Shown in pieces: positions 1 to 8,944 of a DNA stretch of 64,000 bases. Within the stretch, counting starts at the first letter, position 1; each line of letters begins with the position of its first letter. This stretch comes from Citricoccus sp. SGAir0253. Lineage in GTDB: Bacteria > Actinomycetota > Actinomycetes > Actinomycetales > Micrococcaceae. The position numbers were made by a program, and so were the translations under genes. The notes beneath the pieces were generated by a model, which was given only the letters and a program-made list of their open reading frames with translations, made no database searches and was not told where the DNA came from. The stretch is from contig NZ_CP039424.1 in NCBI RefSeq assembly GCF_005877055.1, positions 3,100,001 through 3,164,000 of the forward strand, in the 5' to 3' direction.

Positions 1-331
1 GGGCGGCCTCGGTCGAGCCGTAGGTCACGGTGAAGATCCAGCGGATGGTGCCGGCCAGCCGGCCGAACGGGTCGGCCCGGTAGTCGGAGTGCTCGGCCAC
101 CCCGGCCAGCGCCCCGGGGTGCAGCGCCTGGACCAGCAGCGCGCGGATGCCGGCCGGGATGGTGGACATGCCGCCGTGCACGGTCCACACGGCCGAGTCC
201 GGGGAGAAGTAGCCGGCGTCGTCGCCCAGCTCCAGGTCGAGCTGCCACTGCGGCACGCCGCCAGCGTGCTCGCCGGAGAAGGTGCGCACGAGGCTCGCCT
301 GCAGCGAGCGCAGGGGGTGGGGGATACCCAT
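1..331 (-). CDS. Oxygenase MpaB/DUF2236 family protein (partial)
   Basis: Only the first 110 residues lie in the window; the C-terminus is beyond base 1. The visible part begins MGIPHPLRSLQ and contains the stretch IRALLVQALHPGALAGV followed by a DPFGRL segment, which fits the DUF2236/MpaB-like (latex-clearing-protein related) fold, a presumed heme b oxygenase family. Substrate cannot be inferred. The ATG at 331 is preferred because the family N-terminus starts there; no strong Shine-Dalgarno is seen. A second, more divergent member lies at 42202-42990. Confidence 0.75.
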   Translation of the reverse strand, partial: MGIPHPLRSLQASLVRTFSGEHAGGVPQWQLDLELGDDAGYFSPDSAVWTVHGGMSTIPAGIRALLVQALHPGALAGVAEHSDYRADPFGRLAGTIRWIFTVTYGSTEAA

Positions 332-533
332 GCCCCGAGGCTACCGCGCGGGGGCGCCCGGCGGGTCAGCGGCCGGTGGCCGCCCGGCGGCGGCCCGGCA
401 CCGGGGCCCTGGACCGAGGTCCCGACGGCGGCCGGGGCCGGCCGTCGCTGCGCCGCGGTGTCCCCCTCCGGGATGACCCGGATGCACCCCGGATTCGCCC
501 CGCAGGGTGAGGCGCCCCGGGCCGGTCGGCCAC

Positions 534-539
534 TAGATT
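534..539 (+). promoter_or_regulatory. Candidate -10 box for the P-type ATPase gene
   Basis: TAGATT stands 72 bases before the GTG start at 611. In this very GC-rich 280-base intergenic stretch (332-610) it is the clearest AT-rich hexamer. No convincing -35 is seen. Nothing else is recognised in the stretch. Confidence 0.35.
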
Positions 540-610
540 GGGGGCATCGCTGCAGGCCGGCCCCCTCCGGCCCCCGTTGCCTGCCGCTCGACCCCCGGGA
601 GACAATCAGC

Positions 611-3600
611 GTGAGCACATCGGCCAGCACCGGCGGCACCGCCACCGGGGAGGAGGACGACATCCAGGACCTCCCCCGACCGGGCTCCTCGGCGGCCTCC
701 CCCGACGCCCCGGGCCCGTCCCCGGCCGCTCCCCCGCCGCCCGCGGTCCCCACGTCTCCCGCGTCCCCCGCGCACGCCGCCGTCGCCGGTCTCCCCGCCC
801 CGGGCACCCCCGGGCACCCGGACCACCCCGACCACCCGGACGCCCGGCGCCGGCTCCACCTGCGCCACCGGGGCCTCGAGGGACTGGTCCGCCCCGCGGA
901 CGACCACCTCGCCGAGCACGGGCTGGACGAGGCCGCCGTCGCCGAGCGCGTGGAGCACGGGCTGACCAACCGGCAGCCGCGGGACACGTCCCGCTCGATC
1001 TGGAAGATCCTGCGCGTCCACGTCCTGACCCTGTTCAACCTGGCCATCGGCTCGTGCGCGGCGGCCATCATCGTCCTGGGCCGCTGGTTCGACCTCGTCT
1101 TCTGCTTCGCCGCCCTCGCCAACGTGGTCATCGGCGTGGTGCAGGAGTACTCCGCCAAGCGCAAGCTGGACCAGATCGCGCTGCTGCACCAGGACGCCGC
1201 GCGCGTGCTGCGCTCCGGGACGGAGCGGGAGGTCCGGCTCGAGGACATCGTGCTGGACGACGCCGTGGTGCTACGGCGCGGGGACCAGGTCCCGGCCGAC
1301 GGGGTGGTGCTGGCCGCGGACGGCCTGGACATCGACGAGTCCCTGCTGACCGGCGAGTCGGACGCGGTGGGCAAGCTGCCCGGGCACGCGGTGCTGTCCG
1401 GCTCGGCCGTGCTCTCCGGCCACGGGCTGTTCCGCGTCTCCGCGGTCGGCGCCGACTCGCACGCCTCGCAGCTGGCCATCGAGGCCCGGCGATTCTCGAG
1501 GATCCACTCCGAACTGCGCGGGGCGCTGGACACCGTGGCGAAGTGGCTCACGATCGCCCTGGTGCCGATCGTGGCCGTCATCGTCAACGGCCAGGTGCAG
1601 GCCATCGGCGGCTGGGCCCACGCCCTGGCCACGGGGGCGATGGAGCCGGCCGTCGTGGCCTCCGTCGCCGCCATCACCTCCATGGTCCCGCAGGGGCTGG
1701 CGCTGATGACCACCATCGCGTTCGCCGTGGCCGCGCTCAAGCTCGCCCGGGACCAGGTGCTCATCCAGGAGCAGCCCGCGGTGGAGATCCTCGCCCGCGT
1801 GGACACCGTCTGCCTGGACAAGACCGGCACGCTGACCGAGGGGCGGATCGTCTTCGACGCCGCCACGCCCCTGGCCCCGGCCGCCGCGGTGCACGATGCC
1901 GGCGAGGCCGTGCTGGCCTGGTTCGGTGCCGACGCCAACGCCAACCCCACCGCGCTGGCCCTGCGCGAGCGCTACGCCGCGGTCCCCGGGGCCGAGCCCA
2001 GCGCCCGGGTGCCCTTCGCCTCCGCGCGGCGCTGGTCCGCCGTCGCCTTCGGCACGCCGGCCGGGCCCGACGCCGCCCCGGCCGGCCCAAGCGCCCCCGG
2101 TCCGGAGGCCGCGGGGACCGATGGCGCGGTCTCCGGAGCCGAGGACCCGGGCGCCCCGGGGGCGCTGCACGGGGCGTGGGTGCTCGGCGCTCCCGAGGCA
2201 CTGCTCGACGGGTCCCGCCGCCCCGGGGAGCACCTCGAGCGGATCCGGTCGCTGTGCCACGAGACGACCGAGCAGGGCCTGCGCACCATGCTGCTGTGCC
2301 GCTCGGCCGAGCCGGCGGCCGCGGGCGCCTGGTTCGGCACCGACGGCGGGGCGGCCGGGGCCCTCGCGGCGGACGGACCCGCACCGGGCGACGGGGCCGG
2401 GCCGGCGTCGGGCCCGGCGGACGGGACAAACGCCGCGTGGGCCGGGGCGCCCGTCCGGACCGGGGAACTGCTGCCGCCCGCGCTGGAGCCCGTGGCGCTG
2501 CTGACCTTCCGCGAGAAGGTCCGCGACGACGCCCACGAGACCCTGGAGTACTTCCGGGCGCAGGGCGTGGAGCTGAAGATCATCTCGGGGGACAACCCCC
2601 GCACGGTCGCCGCGGTCGCGCGCGAGGTCGGGATGACGCTGCACGGCGACGGCTACGACGCCCGCCACCTGCCCGAGGACGACGCCGAGCGGCGCCGCGT
2701 CCTGGACACCTATTCCGTCTTCGGCCGGGTCACCCCGGACCAGAAGAAGGGCATGGTCAAGGACCTGCAGGACGCCGGGCACGTGGTGGCGATGACCGGC
2801 GACGGCATCAACGACGCGCTGGCGCTGAAGTCCGCGGACCTCGGCATCGCGATGGGCAACGGCGCCCCGGCCACGAAGGCCGTCTCCCGCATGGTGCTGC
2901 TGGACAGCCGGTTCTCGCGGCTGCCCTCCGTGCTGGCCGAGGGCCGGCAGGTGATCGCCAACATCGAGCAGCTGGCCCACCTGTACCTCACCAAGACCTC
3001 CTACGCCGTGCTGTTCGGCGTGGTGTTCTCCCTGCTGGCCTGGCAGTACCCGCTGCTGCCTCGGCAGGCCTCCACGGTCGACTTCCTGATGATCGGCCTG
3101 CCCACGTTCTTCCTGGCCCTGGCGCCGAACCAGCGGCGGTACGTGCCCGGGTTCCTCCGGCGGTCACTGCGCTTCGCGCTGCCCTCGGGCCTGGTCATCC
3201 TCACCGGGCTGCTGGCCGTGAACCTCGCGGCCCGCTGGTTCGCCGGGGACGTGTCCGTGCGGCAGGTCCAGACGGCCTCGGTCATCACGCTGACGCTCAT
3301 GGGCCTGTGGGTGCTCAACCTCATCTCCCGCCCGCTGACGCGCTGGAAACTGACGCTGATCGCGTCCATGTACGCGCTGCTGGTCGTGGTGCTCGTGGTG
3401 CCCGCCTCCCAGCGGTTCCACCAGTTCGAGTACCCACCGCTGGACCTGGGGCTCACGGCGGGGGGGATCGGCGTGGTCGGCTGCGTCCTGCTCGAGCTGA
3501 TCCACCTGCGGCACCGGTCCTGGGTCCGCCGCACGCAGGGCGCTGGACGTCCGGAGGTCCCGGCCGGCCCGGCGCGGGCGGGCGGGATGACCGGCCGTGG

Positions 3601-4864
3601 CCCCGCCCGCCAGTCCGTGGTCGAATGGCAGGGACCGCGCCCGGACCGAGCCCCGGAGGACCGATTGCCCGCAGCAGCACCCACCGCCCCCCGCACCGTC
3701 GACGTCCTCGTGATCGGCGGCGGCAACGCCGGGATCTCCCTCGCCGCCCGGCTGCACCGCCAGGGCCTGCGGGACGTGGCCGTCGTCGAGCCCAAGGACA
3801 CGCACCACTACCGGCCGATGCTCTCCTACGTGGGGGCCGGGCTGAAGACGGTGCGGGACCTGTCCCGTCCCCAGGCCCGCGCCATGCCGGACGGGGTCAC
3901 GTGGGTCCGGGACGCCGTGGCGGCCCTGGACACCGCCGCGCGGACGGCCGTGCTGGCCTCCGGCACCCGGATCGGCTACCGCGACGTGGTGGTCTGCCCG
4001 GGCTCCACCCCGGACTGGGACGCCGTCCCCGGCAGCGCCGAGGCCATGGCCAGCGGCTTCGCCTCGACCAACTACACGGTGGACCTGGCGCCGCGGACGT
4101 GGGAGCTCATCCGCGGGCTGCGCGCCGGCCGCGCCCTGTTCACGATCCCGGACGGACCCGCGCCCACTCCCCAGATCGGCCAGAAGATCCTCTACCTCGC
4201 GTGCGACTACTGGCAGCGCCGCGGCGTGCTGCGGGACATCGAGGTGACCCTGCTGACGCCCACCGCCACGGTCTTCGGCCAGCCGGACGTGGACCGGCGG
4301 CTGGAGCCCTGGGTGTCCCGGTACGGGATCCGCGTGGTCACCGGGGCGCGGGTGCGGTCCATCGACGCCGGCGCCCGCCGGCTGGCCGCGGAGGTGGAGG
4401 GCACGCCGCGCGAGTTCGGCTACGACCTGCTGCACCACGGCCCCGTGCACCGCGCCCCCTCCTGGATCGCCGCCGCGGGCCTGGGCACGGAGGACGGGTA
4501 CGTGGACGTGGACCCGGAGACGCTGCGCCACCGCTCGGTGCCCTCGGTGTGGGCGTGCGGCGACGCCGCCGAGCTGCGGACCGGCCGGTCCGGCGGGGGC
4601 CTGCGCCACCAGACGAGGATCCTCGCCGACAACCTGCTCGCCGCCCGCGAGGGCAGGACCCTGGAGGGACGGTACGACGGCTACACGGTCACGCCCGTCA
4701 CCGTGGCCCGCGGCAGGGCCCTGTTCCCGGAGTACGACCGGGACAACGCGCTGGACCCCAGCATCCCGGGGCTGCCGCTGCTGCGCCCCAGCCGCGCCCT
4801 GTGGTTCTTCGACCTCGAGGTCCTGCCCCGGGAGTACTGGTACAGCATCCTCAAGGGCCGCTGA
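611..4864 (+). CDS. CtpE-like P-type ATPase fused in frame to an SQR-like FAD oxidoreductase
   Basis: One open frame of 1417 codons. GTG 611 is chosen because GGGAGA precedes it by 8 bases and an upstream Pro-rich stretch is not family-like. Residues 1 to about 985 are a P-type ATPase: TGES near 247, the phosphorylated DKTGTLTEG with Asp near 403, GDGINDALALKSAD, and C-terminal membrane helices. The VPQGLALM helix and LAHLYLTKTSYAVL resemble mycobacterial CtpE, a calcium-uptake ATPase. The nucleotide domain carries two Ala/Gly/Pro-rich insertions. After a linker of about 45 residues, residues 1028-1417 form a flavoprotein starting VDVLVIGGGNAGISLAA, like sulfide:quinone oxidoreductase. No stop codon separates the two parts, but an internal start is present (3655-3667), so these may be two genes lacking a stop between them. 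Confidence 0.75.
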   Translation: MSTSASTGGTATGEEDDIQDLPRPGSSAASPDAPGPSPAAPPPPAVPTSPASPAHAAVAGLPAPGTPGHPDHPDHPDARRRLHLRHRGLEGLVRPADDHLAEHGLDEAAVAERVEHGLTNRQPRDTSRSIWKILRVHVLTLFNLAIGSCAAAIIVLGRWFDLVFCFAALANVVIGVVQEYSAKRKLDQIALLHQDAARVLRSGTEREVRLEDIVLDDAVVLRRGDQVPADGVVLAADGLDIDESLLTGESDAVGKLPGHAVLSGSAVLSGHGLFRVSAVGADSHASQLAIEARRFSRIHSELRGALDTVAKWLTIALVPIVAVIVNGQVQAIGGWAHALATGAMEPAVVASVAAITSMVPQGLALMTTIAFAVAALKLARDQVLIQEQPAVEILARVDTVCLDKTGTLTEGRIVFDAATPLAPAAAVHDAGEAVLAWFGADANANPTALALRERYAAVPGAEPSARVPFASARRWSAVAFGTPAGPDAAPAGPSAPGPEAAGTDGAVSGAEDPGAPGALHGAWVLGAPEALLDGSRRPGEHLERIRSLCHETTEQGLRTMLLCRSAEPAAAGAWFGTDGGAAGALAADGPAPGDGAGPASGPADGTNAAWAGAPVRTGELLPPALEPVALLTFREKVRDDAHETLEYFRAQGVELKIISGDNPRTVAAVAREVGMTLHGDGYDARHLPEDDAERRRVLDTYSVFGRVTPDQKKGMVKDLQDAGHVVAMTGDGINDALALKSADLGIAMGNGAPATKAVSRMVLLDSRFSRLPSVLAEGRQVIANIEQLAHLYLTKTSYAVLFGVVFSLLAWQYPLLPRQASTVDFLMIGLPTFFLALAPNQRRYVPGFLRRSLRFALPSGLVILTGLLAVNLAARWFAGDVSVRQVQTASVITLTLMGLWVLNLISRPLTRWKLTLIASMYALLVVVLVVPASQRFHQFEYPPLDLGLTAGGIGVVGCVLLELIHLRHRSWVRRTQGAGRPEVPAGPARAGGMTGRGPARQSVVEWQGPRPDRAPEDRLPAAAPTAPRTVDVLVIGGGNAGISLAARLHRQGLRDVAVVEPKDTHHYRPMLSYVGAGLKTVRDLSRPQARAMPDGVTWVRDAVAALDTAARTAVLASGTRIGYRDVVVCPGSTPDWDAVPGSAEAMASGFASTNYTVDLAPRTWELIRGLRAGRALFTIPDGPAPTPQIGQKILYLACDYWQRRGVLRDIEVTLLTPTATVFGQPDVDRRLEPWVSRYGIRVVTGARVRSIDAGARRLAAEVEGTPREFGYDLLHHGPVHRAPSWIAAAGLGTEDGYVDVDPETLRHRSVPSVWACGDAAELRTGRSGGGLRHQTRILADNLLAAREGRTLEGRYDGYTVTPVTVARGRALFPEYDRDNALDPSIPGLPLLRPSRALWFFDLEVLPREYWYSILKGR
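3655..3667 (+). other. Possible internal ribosome binding site and TTG start for the FAD domain
   Basis: GGAGGA at 3655-3660 is followed four bases later by TTG at 3665, in frame with the downstream flavoprotein, which would then be 399 residues, the usual SQR-like length. The preceding 100 bases read like intergenic DNA (low-complexity linker, no family match). A second in-frame ATG is at 3587. This supports separate translation of the FAD part from the same mRNA. Confidence 0.45.
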
Positions 4865-5085
4865 CCCGGCCCGTGGGCGGGTCAGCCAGCCCGTCCGTCC
4901 GGCCGGGAAACGGCGGGGGGACGGGCGGGGAACGGGCGCCGTCCACTCGGAAACGGCACTGTCACGGGGCTTCCGTGGCCCGTCATGGTACTGAGGGGTA
5001 GTGATCGCGCGCGGCTAAACTCGCCCTGTTCGGGACGGTCAGACACGGCGTCCAGTCAGTAACCCCACCAGAAGGAGCTCCTGCC

Positions 5086-6474
5086 ATGGCAGCACCCAGC
5101 CCCGGTTATTCGATCACCCTGCAGGTCCAGGCCCCCGCGTCGTTCACCGCGACCTCCGACCTGGCCGCCGCCGTGGCAGCCACCGGTGCCGCCGTCACCG
5201 CCCTCGACGTCGTCGAGTCCCACCACTCCTCCATGGTCATCGCCGTCAGCTGCAACACCACCGACGCCGGCCACGCCGAGCGGGTCAAGGCCGCCCTGGA
5301 CGCCCTGGAGGGCACCGAGGTCCAGGAGATGGCCGACCAGACCTTCCAGCTGCACGAGGGCGGCAAGATCGAGACCACGCTGCGCGTGCCGCTGCGCACC
5401 CGTGACGACCTGTCCCGCGCCTACACCCCGGGCGTGGCCCGCGTGTGCCAGGCGATCGCCCAGGACAAGTCCCAGGCCCGGCACCTGACCATCAAGAAGA
5501 ACACCGTCGCCGTGGTCACCGACGGCACCGCCGTGCTGGGCCTGGGGGACATCGGCCCCGAGGCCGCCATGCCGGTCATGGAGGGCAAGGCCGCCCTGTT
5601 CAAGCAGTTCGCCGGCGTGGACGCCTGGCCGGTGGCCCTGGACACCACGGACACCGAGGAGATCATCCGCACCGTCAAGGCCATCGCCCCGGCCTACGGC
5701 GGGATCAACCTCGAGGACATCTCCGCCCCGCGCTGCTTCGAGATCGAGGCCCGCCTGCGCGAGGAGCTGGACATCCCGGTCTTCCACGACGACCAGCACG
5801 GCACCGCCATCGTGGTCCAGGCCGCCCTGACCAACGCCCTGAAGCTCACCGGCAAGAGGATCGAGGACGTGCGCATCGTCGTCTCCGGCGTGGGCGCGGC
5901 CGGCACCGCCATCATCCGCCTGCTGATGGCCTCCGGGGCCCGCCACATCGTGGCCGCCGGGCGCGCGGGCGTGATCGAGCGCGGCTCCCAGCACGCCGAC
6001 TCCAACCGCCAGTGGCTGGCCGACAACACCAACGCCGACTCCTTCTCCGGCTCCGTCAAGGAGGCCATGGTCGGCGCCGACGTGTTCATCGGCGTCTCCG
6101 CCCCGAACCTGCTGGACGAGGCGGACATCGCCGCGATGAACGACGGGGCCATGGTCTTCGCCATGTCCAACCCGGACCCCGAGGTGGACCCGGCGGCGGC
6201 CTCCAAGCACGCCGCCGTGGTGGCCACCGGCCGCTCGGACTTCCCGAACCAGATCAACAACGTGCTGGCCTTCCCCGGCTTCTTCCGCGGCCTGCTGGAC
6301 GCCGGTGCCTCGGACATCACCGACGAGATGCTCGTGGTGGCCGCCGAGGCCATCGCCTCCTGCATCTCCGACGAGGAGCTCAACCCCGGCTTCATCATCC
6401 CCTCGGTCTTCGACCCCGAGGTCTCCACCCGCGTCGCCGAGGCGGTGGCCGCCGTCGCCACGCCGCGCGCCTGA
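5086..6474 (+). CDS. NAD(P)-dependent malic enzyme with N-terminal ACT-like domain
   Basis: 462 residues. Decarboxylates malate to pyruvate with NAD(P)+ reduction in the cytoplasm. Residues 5-85 resemble an ACT-type regulatory domain found on many actinobacterial malic enzymes; the catalytic part follows with YTPGVARVC (catalytic Tyr near 113), [11 protein letters not shown] near 233 (metal site) and a Rossmann motif [11 protein letters not shown] near 266. ATG 5086 follows AGAAGGAG at good spacing. A TAAACT hexamer at 5016-5021 is a possible -10. Monocistronic, closed by a strong hairpin at 6540-6582. Confidence 0.93.
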   Translation: MAAPSPGYSITLQVQAPASFTATSDLAAAVAATGAAVTALDVVESHHSSMVIAVSCNTTDAGHAERVKAALDALEGTEVQEMADQTFQLHEGGKIETTLRVPLRTRDDLSRAYTPGVARVCQAIAQDKSQARHLTIKKNTVAVVTDGTAVLGLGDIGPEAAMPVMEGKAALFKQFAGVDAWPVALDTTDTEEIIRTVKAIAPAYGGINLEDISAPRCFEIEARLREELDIPVFHDDQHGTAIVVQAALTNALKLTGKRIEDVRIVVSGVGAAGTAIIRLLMASGARHIVAAGRAGVIERGSQHADSNRQWLADNTNADSFSGSVKEAMVGADVFIGVSAPNLLDEADIAAMNDGAMVFAMSNPDPEVDPAAASKHAAVVATGRSDFPNQINNVLAFPGFFRGLLDAGASDITDEMLVVAAEAIASCISDEELNPGFIIPSVFDPEVSTRVAEAVAAVATPRA

Positions 6475-6539
6475 CGCGACCCCGACGGACGCCGCACGCG
6501 CACCGTCACCAGGACCGCGGGGCCAGTGGCCCCGCCGCC

Positions 6540-6582
6540 ACGGCCGGCGTCGGCCCCGGATCCCGGGGCCGACGCCGGCCGT
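6540..6582 (+). terminator. Terminator hairpin after the malic enzyme gene
   Basis: A perfect 20-bp inverted repeat (6540-6559 against 6563-6582) with a three-base ATC loop, starting 66 bases after the stop. There is no T-tract, as is usual in this genome. Confidence 0.7.
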
Positions 6583-6705
6583 CTCGCCCTGGGCGTGGCC
6601 ATGGCGTTTCCTGTGCGTCAGCTGGGAACCGTTTGACCCTCGGGTCCACGCGCGAAAGACTCAGGTCATCACCCAACCGGCGGACCCCGCCATGAAGGAG
6701 AGATG

Positions 6706-7188
6706 ATGATGCGACTGTTCACCTTGGGCGTCGGCGCGGCGATCGGGTACCTGCTGGGGAGCCGCGAAGGGCGTCAGAACCTCGACAAGTTCGCGAAGAA
6801 CGCGCAGAAGCTGTGGAACGACCCGAAGACCCAGGAGCAGGTCCACAAGGCCACCTCCGCGGTGAAGGACAAGGCGCCGGGCGTGGCGGACAAGGCCACC
6901 CAGCTCGCGGACAAGGCCGCCGACTCGATCCGTGACCGGGCCCCCGGGGTGGCGGACAAGGCCAGCGCCGCCGCCCACTCCCTTGCGGACAAGGCCACGG
7001 CCACCACGCAGGACCTGGCGGACAAGGCCTCCTCGTCGGACGCCGCGGGCGGCAAGCACGCCGGCGGGACCTCCTACGACACCGAGTACCGCAACGACGC
7101 CGGCCCGGCCAAGACCGCCGGCGGCGACGCCCTCTCCGATCCCTCCTCCTCGCTCGAGTCCGAGGGCGGCGGCCCGGACCGCTACTGA
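6706..7188 (+). CDS. YtxH-like protein with alanine/lysine-rich amphipathic repeats
   Basis: About 160 residues. The N-terminus MRLFTLGVGAAIGYLLGSREGR is a short membrane segment followed by Arg/Lys, the typical YtxH-type signature. The rest is a repeated amphipathic helix (motifs VADKA, LADKA, VKDKAPG) resembling LEA/apolipoprotein-like stress proteins, then a Gly/Ser-rich acidic tail. Three ATGs run in tandem at 6703, 6706 and 6709 just after AAGGAG (6695-6700); spacing favours 6706 or 6709. Likely a membrane-anchored stress or envelope protein; no enzymatic role is visible. Confidence 0.8.
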   Translation: MMRLFTLGVGAAIGYLLGSREGRQNLDKFAKNAQKLWNDPKTQEQVHKATSAVKDKAPGVADKATQLADKAADSIRDRAPGVADKASAAAHSLADKATATTQDLADKASSSDAAGGKHAGGTSYDTEYRNDAGPAKTAGGDALSDPSSSLESEGGGPDRY

Positions 7189-7226
7189 CCGGCCGGGGCG
7201 GTCGCCCGGCGGCGGCCGTCCCCGCA

Positions 7227-7276
7227 CGACGACGGACCCCCGGTTCCCTGCGCAGGGAACCGGGGGTCCGTCGTCG
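7227..7276. terminator. Perfect 50-bp palindrome, bidirectional terminator
   Basis: Bases 7227-7250 are exactly complementary to 7253-7276, and the two central bases CG complete a perfect palindrome. It lies between the converging genes at 6706-7188 and 7324-8772 and should terminate both. Confidence 0.8.
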
Positions 7277-7323
7277 GGCCTCACGGCCCTGGGGCCGGCC
7301 CCCGGGGCCGGCCTCGGGTGCGC

Positions 7324-8772
7324 TCAGCTGCCCACGCGGTTGCGCAGGGAGAAGGACGCGCCGTAGTGGTTCTCCGGCAGGTGGTCACCGCGGCCGAAGA
7401 GCTTGTGGCGCATGGTGCCCTCGGTGTACTCGGTCTTGTAGCGGCCCAGCTCCTGCAGCGCCGGGACCACGTACTCCACGATGTCCTCGAAGGTGCCCGG
7501 GGTGATGTGGTACGCGAGGTTGAACCCGTCCACGTCCGTCTCGTCCTGGATCCGGGCCAGCTCCTTGGCCACCGTCTCGCCGGAGCCGATGATGACCGGG
7601 CCGAACCCGCCCACGCCGCACCACTCGGCGATGCGCCGCACGGTCCAGGGGTTGCCGTCGTCCCCGGAGGCCTTCTTGAAGGTCTCGATGGTGGACTGGA
7701 TGGCGTTGGACTCCACGTCGCCCAGCGGCTCGTCGAGGTCGAACTGGGACAGGTCGATGCCCATCCAGCCGCTCATCAGCACGAGGCCGCCCTCGACGTC
7801 GATGTACTGCAGCAGGTCCTGGTACTTCGCCTGCGCCTCCTCGTCGGTGGCGCCGGTGACGATGGTCTGCATGGACATGATGCGGATGTCGTACGGGTCG
7901 CGGCCGGCCTCCACGGCGGCCCGGCGGATCTTCGAGACGGTGCCGGCGATCAGCTCGTCCGTGGGCGAGTTGATGAACACGGCCTCGGCGTGCTTGCCGG
8001 CGAAGGCGCGGCCGCGCGTGGAGGCGCCGGCCTGGTAGATCACCGGGGTGCGCTGCCTGGACGGCTCGGTGAAGGCGATGCCCGGGGTCTTGAAGTACGT
8101 GCCCTCGTGCTCGATGCGGTGGACCTTGGCCGGGTCGATGAAGACGCCCGACTCCTTGTCGTAGACGACCGCGTCGTCCTCCCACGAGCCCTCGAGCAGC
8201 TTGTAGACCACGTCGAGGTACTCGTCGGCGTGGTTGTAGCGCTCGTCGTGCTCCATCTGGTCGTCGTGCCCGAAGTTGCGGGCGGCCGAGGGCAGGTAGC
8301 CGGTCACGACGTTCCATCCCACGCGGCCCTCGGTGAGGTGGTCCAGCGTGGCCAGGCGGCGCGCGAAGGCGTAGGGGTGCTCGTAGGCGGTGCCCGCGGT
8401 GACGCCGAAGGTGAGGTGCTTGGTGACGGCGGCCATCGGCGGCACGACGAGGATCGGGTCGTTGGTGGGCACCTGGGTGCCGGCCTTGAGGGTGGCCTCG
8501 TCCGAGTTGCCGTAGACGTCGTAGGGGCCCAGGACGTCGGCGATGAAGATGCCGTCGAACAGCCCCTTCTCCAGGGTCTGGGCCAGCCCGGTCCAATAGC
8601 CCAGCGTGTTGTAGTCGCGGGCGTGGTCGTCCGGGTGGCGCCACAGCCCCGGGGACTGGTGGGCCACGCAGTTCATGTCGAACGCGTTGAAGAGGATCTC
8701 CCGCTTGCCGGCGGGGGTGGTGGGCACCCCGGCGGGCAGGGCGGAGGTGTTCTCGGGGGACGATGAGGTCAT
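7324..8772 (-). CDS. LLM-class FMN-dependent monooxygenase (NtaA/SnaA/DszA/DmoA group)
   Basis: 482 residues, the usual length for this group of two-component flavin monooxygenases, which take FMNH2 from a separate reductase. Near the N-terminus it has FNAFDMNCVAHQSPGLWRHP-type sequence, then FIADVLGPYDVYG, TLDHLTEGRVGWNVVTGYLPS and DGFNLAYHITPGTFED, all typical of NtaA/SnaA/DszA and dimethylsulfide monooxygenase DmoA. The start at 8772 follows AAGGAG of the upstream SAM riboswitch leader. Control by SAM points to release of sulfur from an organic compound; the substrate is not known. It is closely similar to the protein at 16380-17792 and less so to 29999-31387. Monocistronic. Confidence 0.88.
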   Translation of the reverse strand: MTSSSPENTSALPAGVPTTPAGKREILFNAFDMNCVAHQSPGLWRHPDDHARDYNTLGYWTGLAQTLEKGLFDGIFIADVLGPYDVYGNSDEATLKAGTQVPTNDPILVVPPMAAVTKHLTFGVTAGTAYEHPYAFARRLATLDHLTEGRVGWNVVTGYLPSAARNFGHDDQMEHDERYNHADEYLDVVYKLLEGSWEDDAVVYDKESGVFIDPAKVHRIEHEGTYFKTPGIAFTEPSRQRTPVIYQAGASTRGRAFAGKHAEAVFINSPTDELIAGTVSKIRRAAVEAGRDPYDIRIMSMQTIVTGATDEEAQAKYQDLLQYIDVEGGLVLMSGWMGIDLSQFDLDEPLGDVESNAIQSTIETFKKASGDDGNPWTVRRIAEWCGVGGFGPVIIGSGETVAKELARIQDETDVDGFNLAYHITPGTFEDIVEYVVPALQELGRYKTEYTEGTMRHKLFGRGDHLPENHYGASFSLRNRVGS

Positions 8773-8785
8773 GGCGATGCTCCTT

Positions 8786-8879
8786 CCATCGGTCCTGGCG
8801 GTAGCACCGCTCCGGTGCGCGGGGCGCACGGTGGTTGCTGCGGCGTCGTGGAGCCAGGTCTCTCGGCCGCTCTGGATGG
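8786..8879 (-). promoter_or_regulatory. SAM-I (S-box) riboswitch, copy a
   Basis: Read on the minus strand: CCATCCAGAGCGGCCGAGAG opens P1/P2, then CGCCGCAGCAACC, a variable P3, CGGTGCTACCGCCAGG (P4) and closing CGATGG, the S-box layout. The 3' strand of P1 runs straight into the AAGGAG of the monooxygenase gene, so SAM binding should hide the ribosome site. A CAATTG hexamer ends 8 bases before P1 and is a possible -10. Assignment is by eye against the S-box consensus; SAM-I/IV variants are possible. Confidence 0.85.
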
Positions 8880-8944
8880 TTACCCAGCAATTGGAGCACA
8901 CCGGGAAAGCCGGTGGCGAATTCCGCGTCGCCCGGTGACGTCCC

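Noticed and set aside
538-5001. A 1487-codon open frame overlapping the ATPase gene in another frame
   Set aside because: Arg/Gly/Pro-rich translation without any family motif; long stop-free shadow frames are normal at this GC content.
7324-8772. Luciferase or F420-dependent enzyme
   Set aside because: Same superfamily, but the N-terminal HQSPGLWRHP and DVYG motifs place it in the NtaA/SnaA/DszA FMN group.
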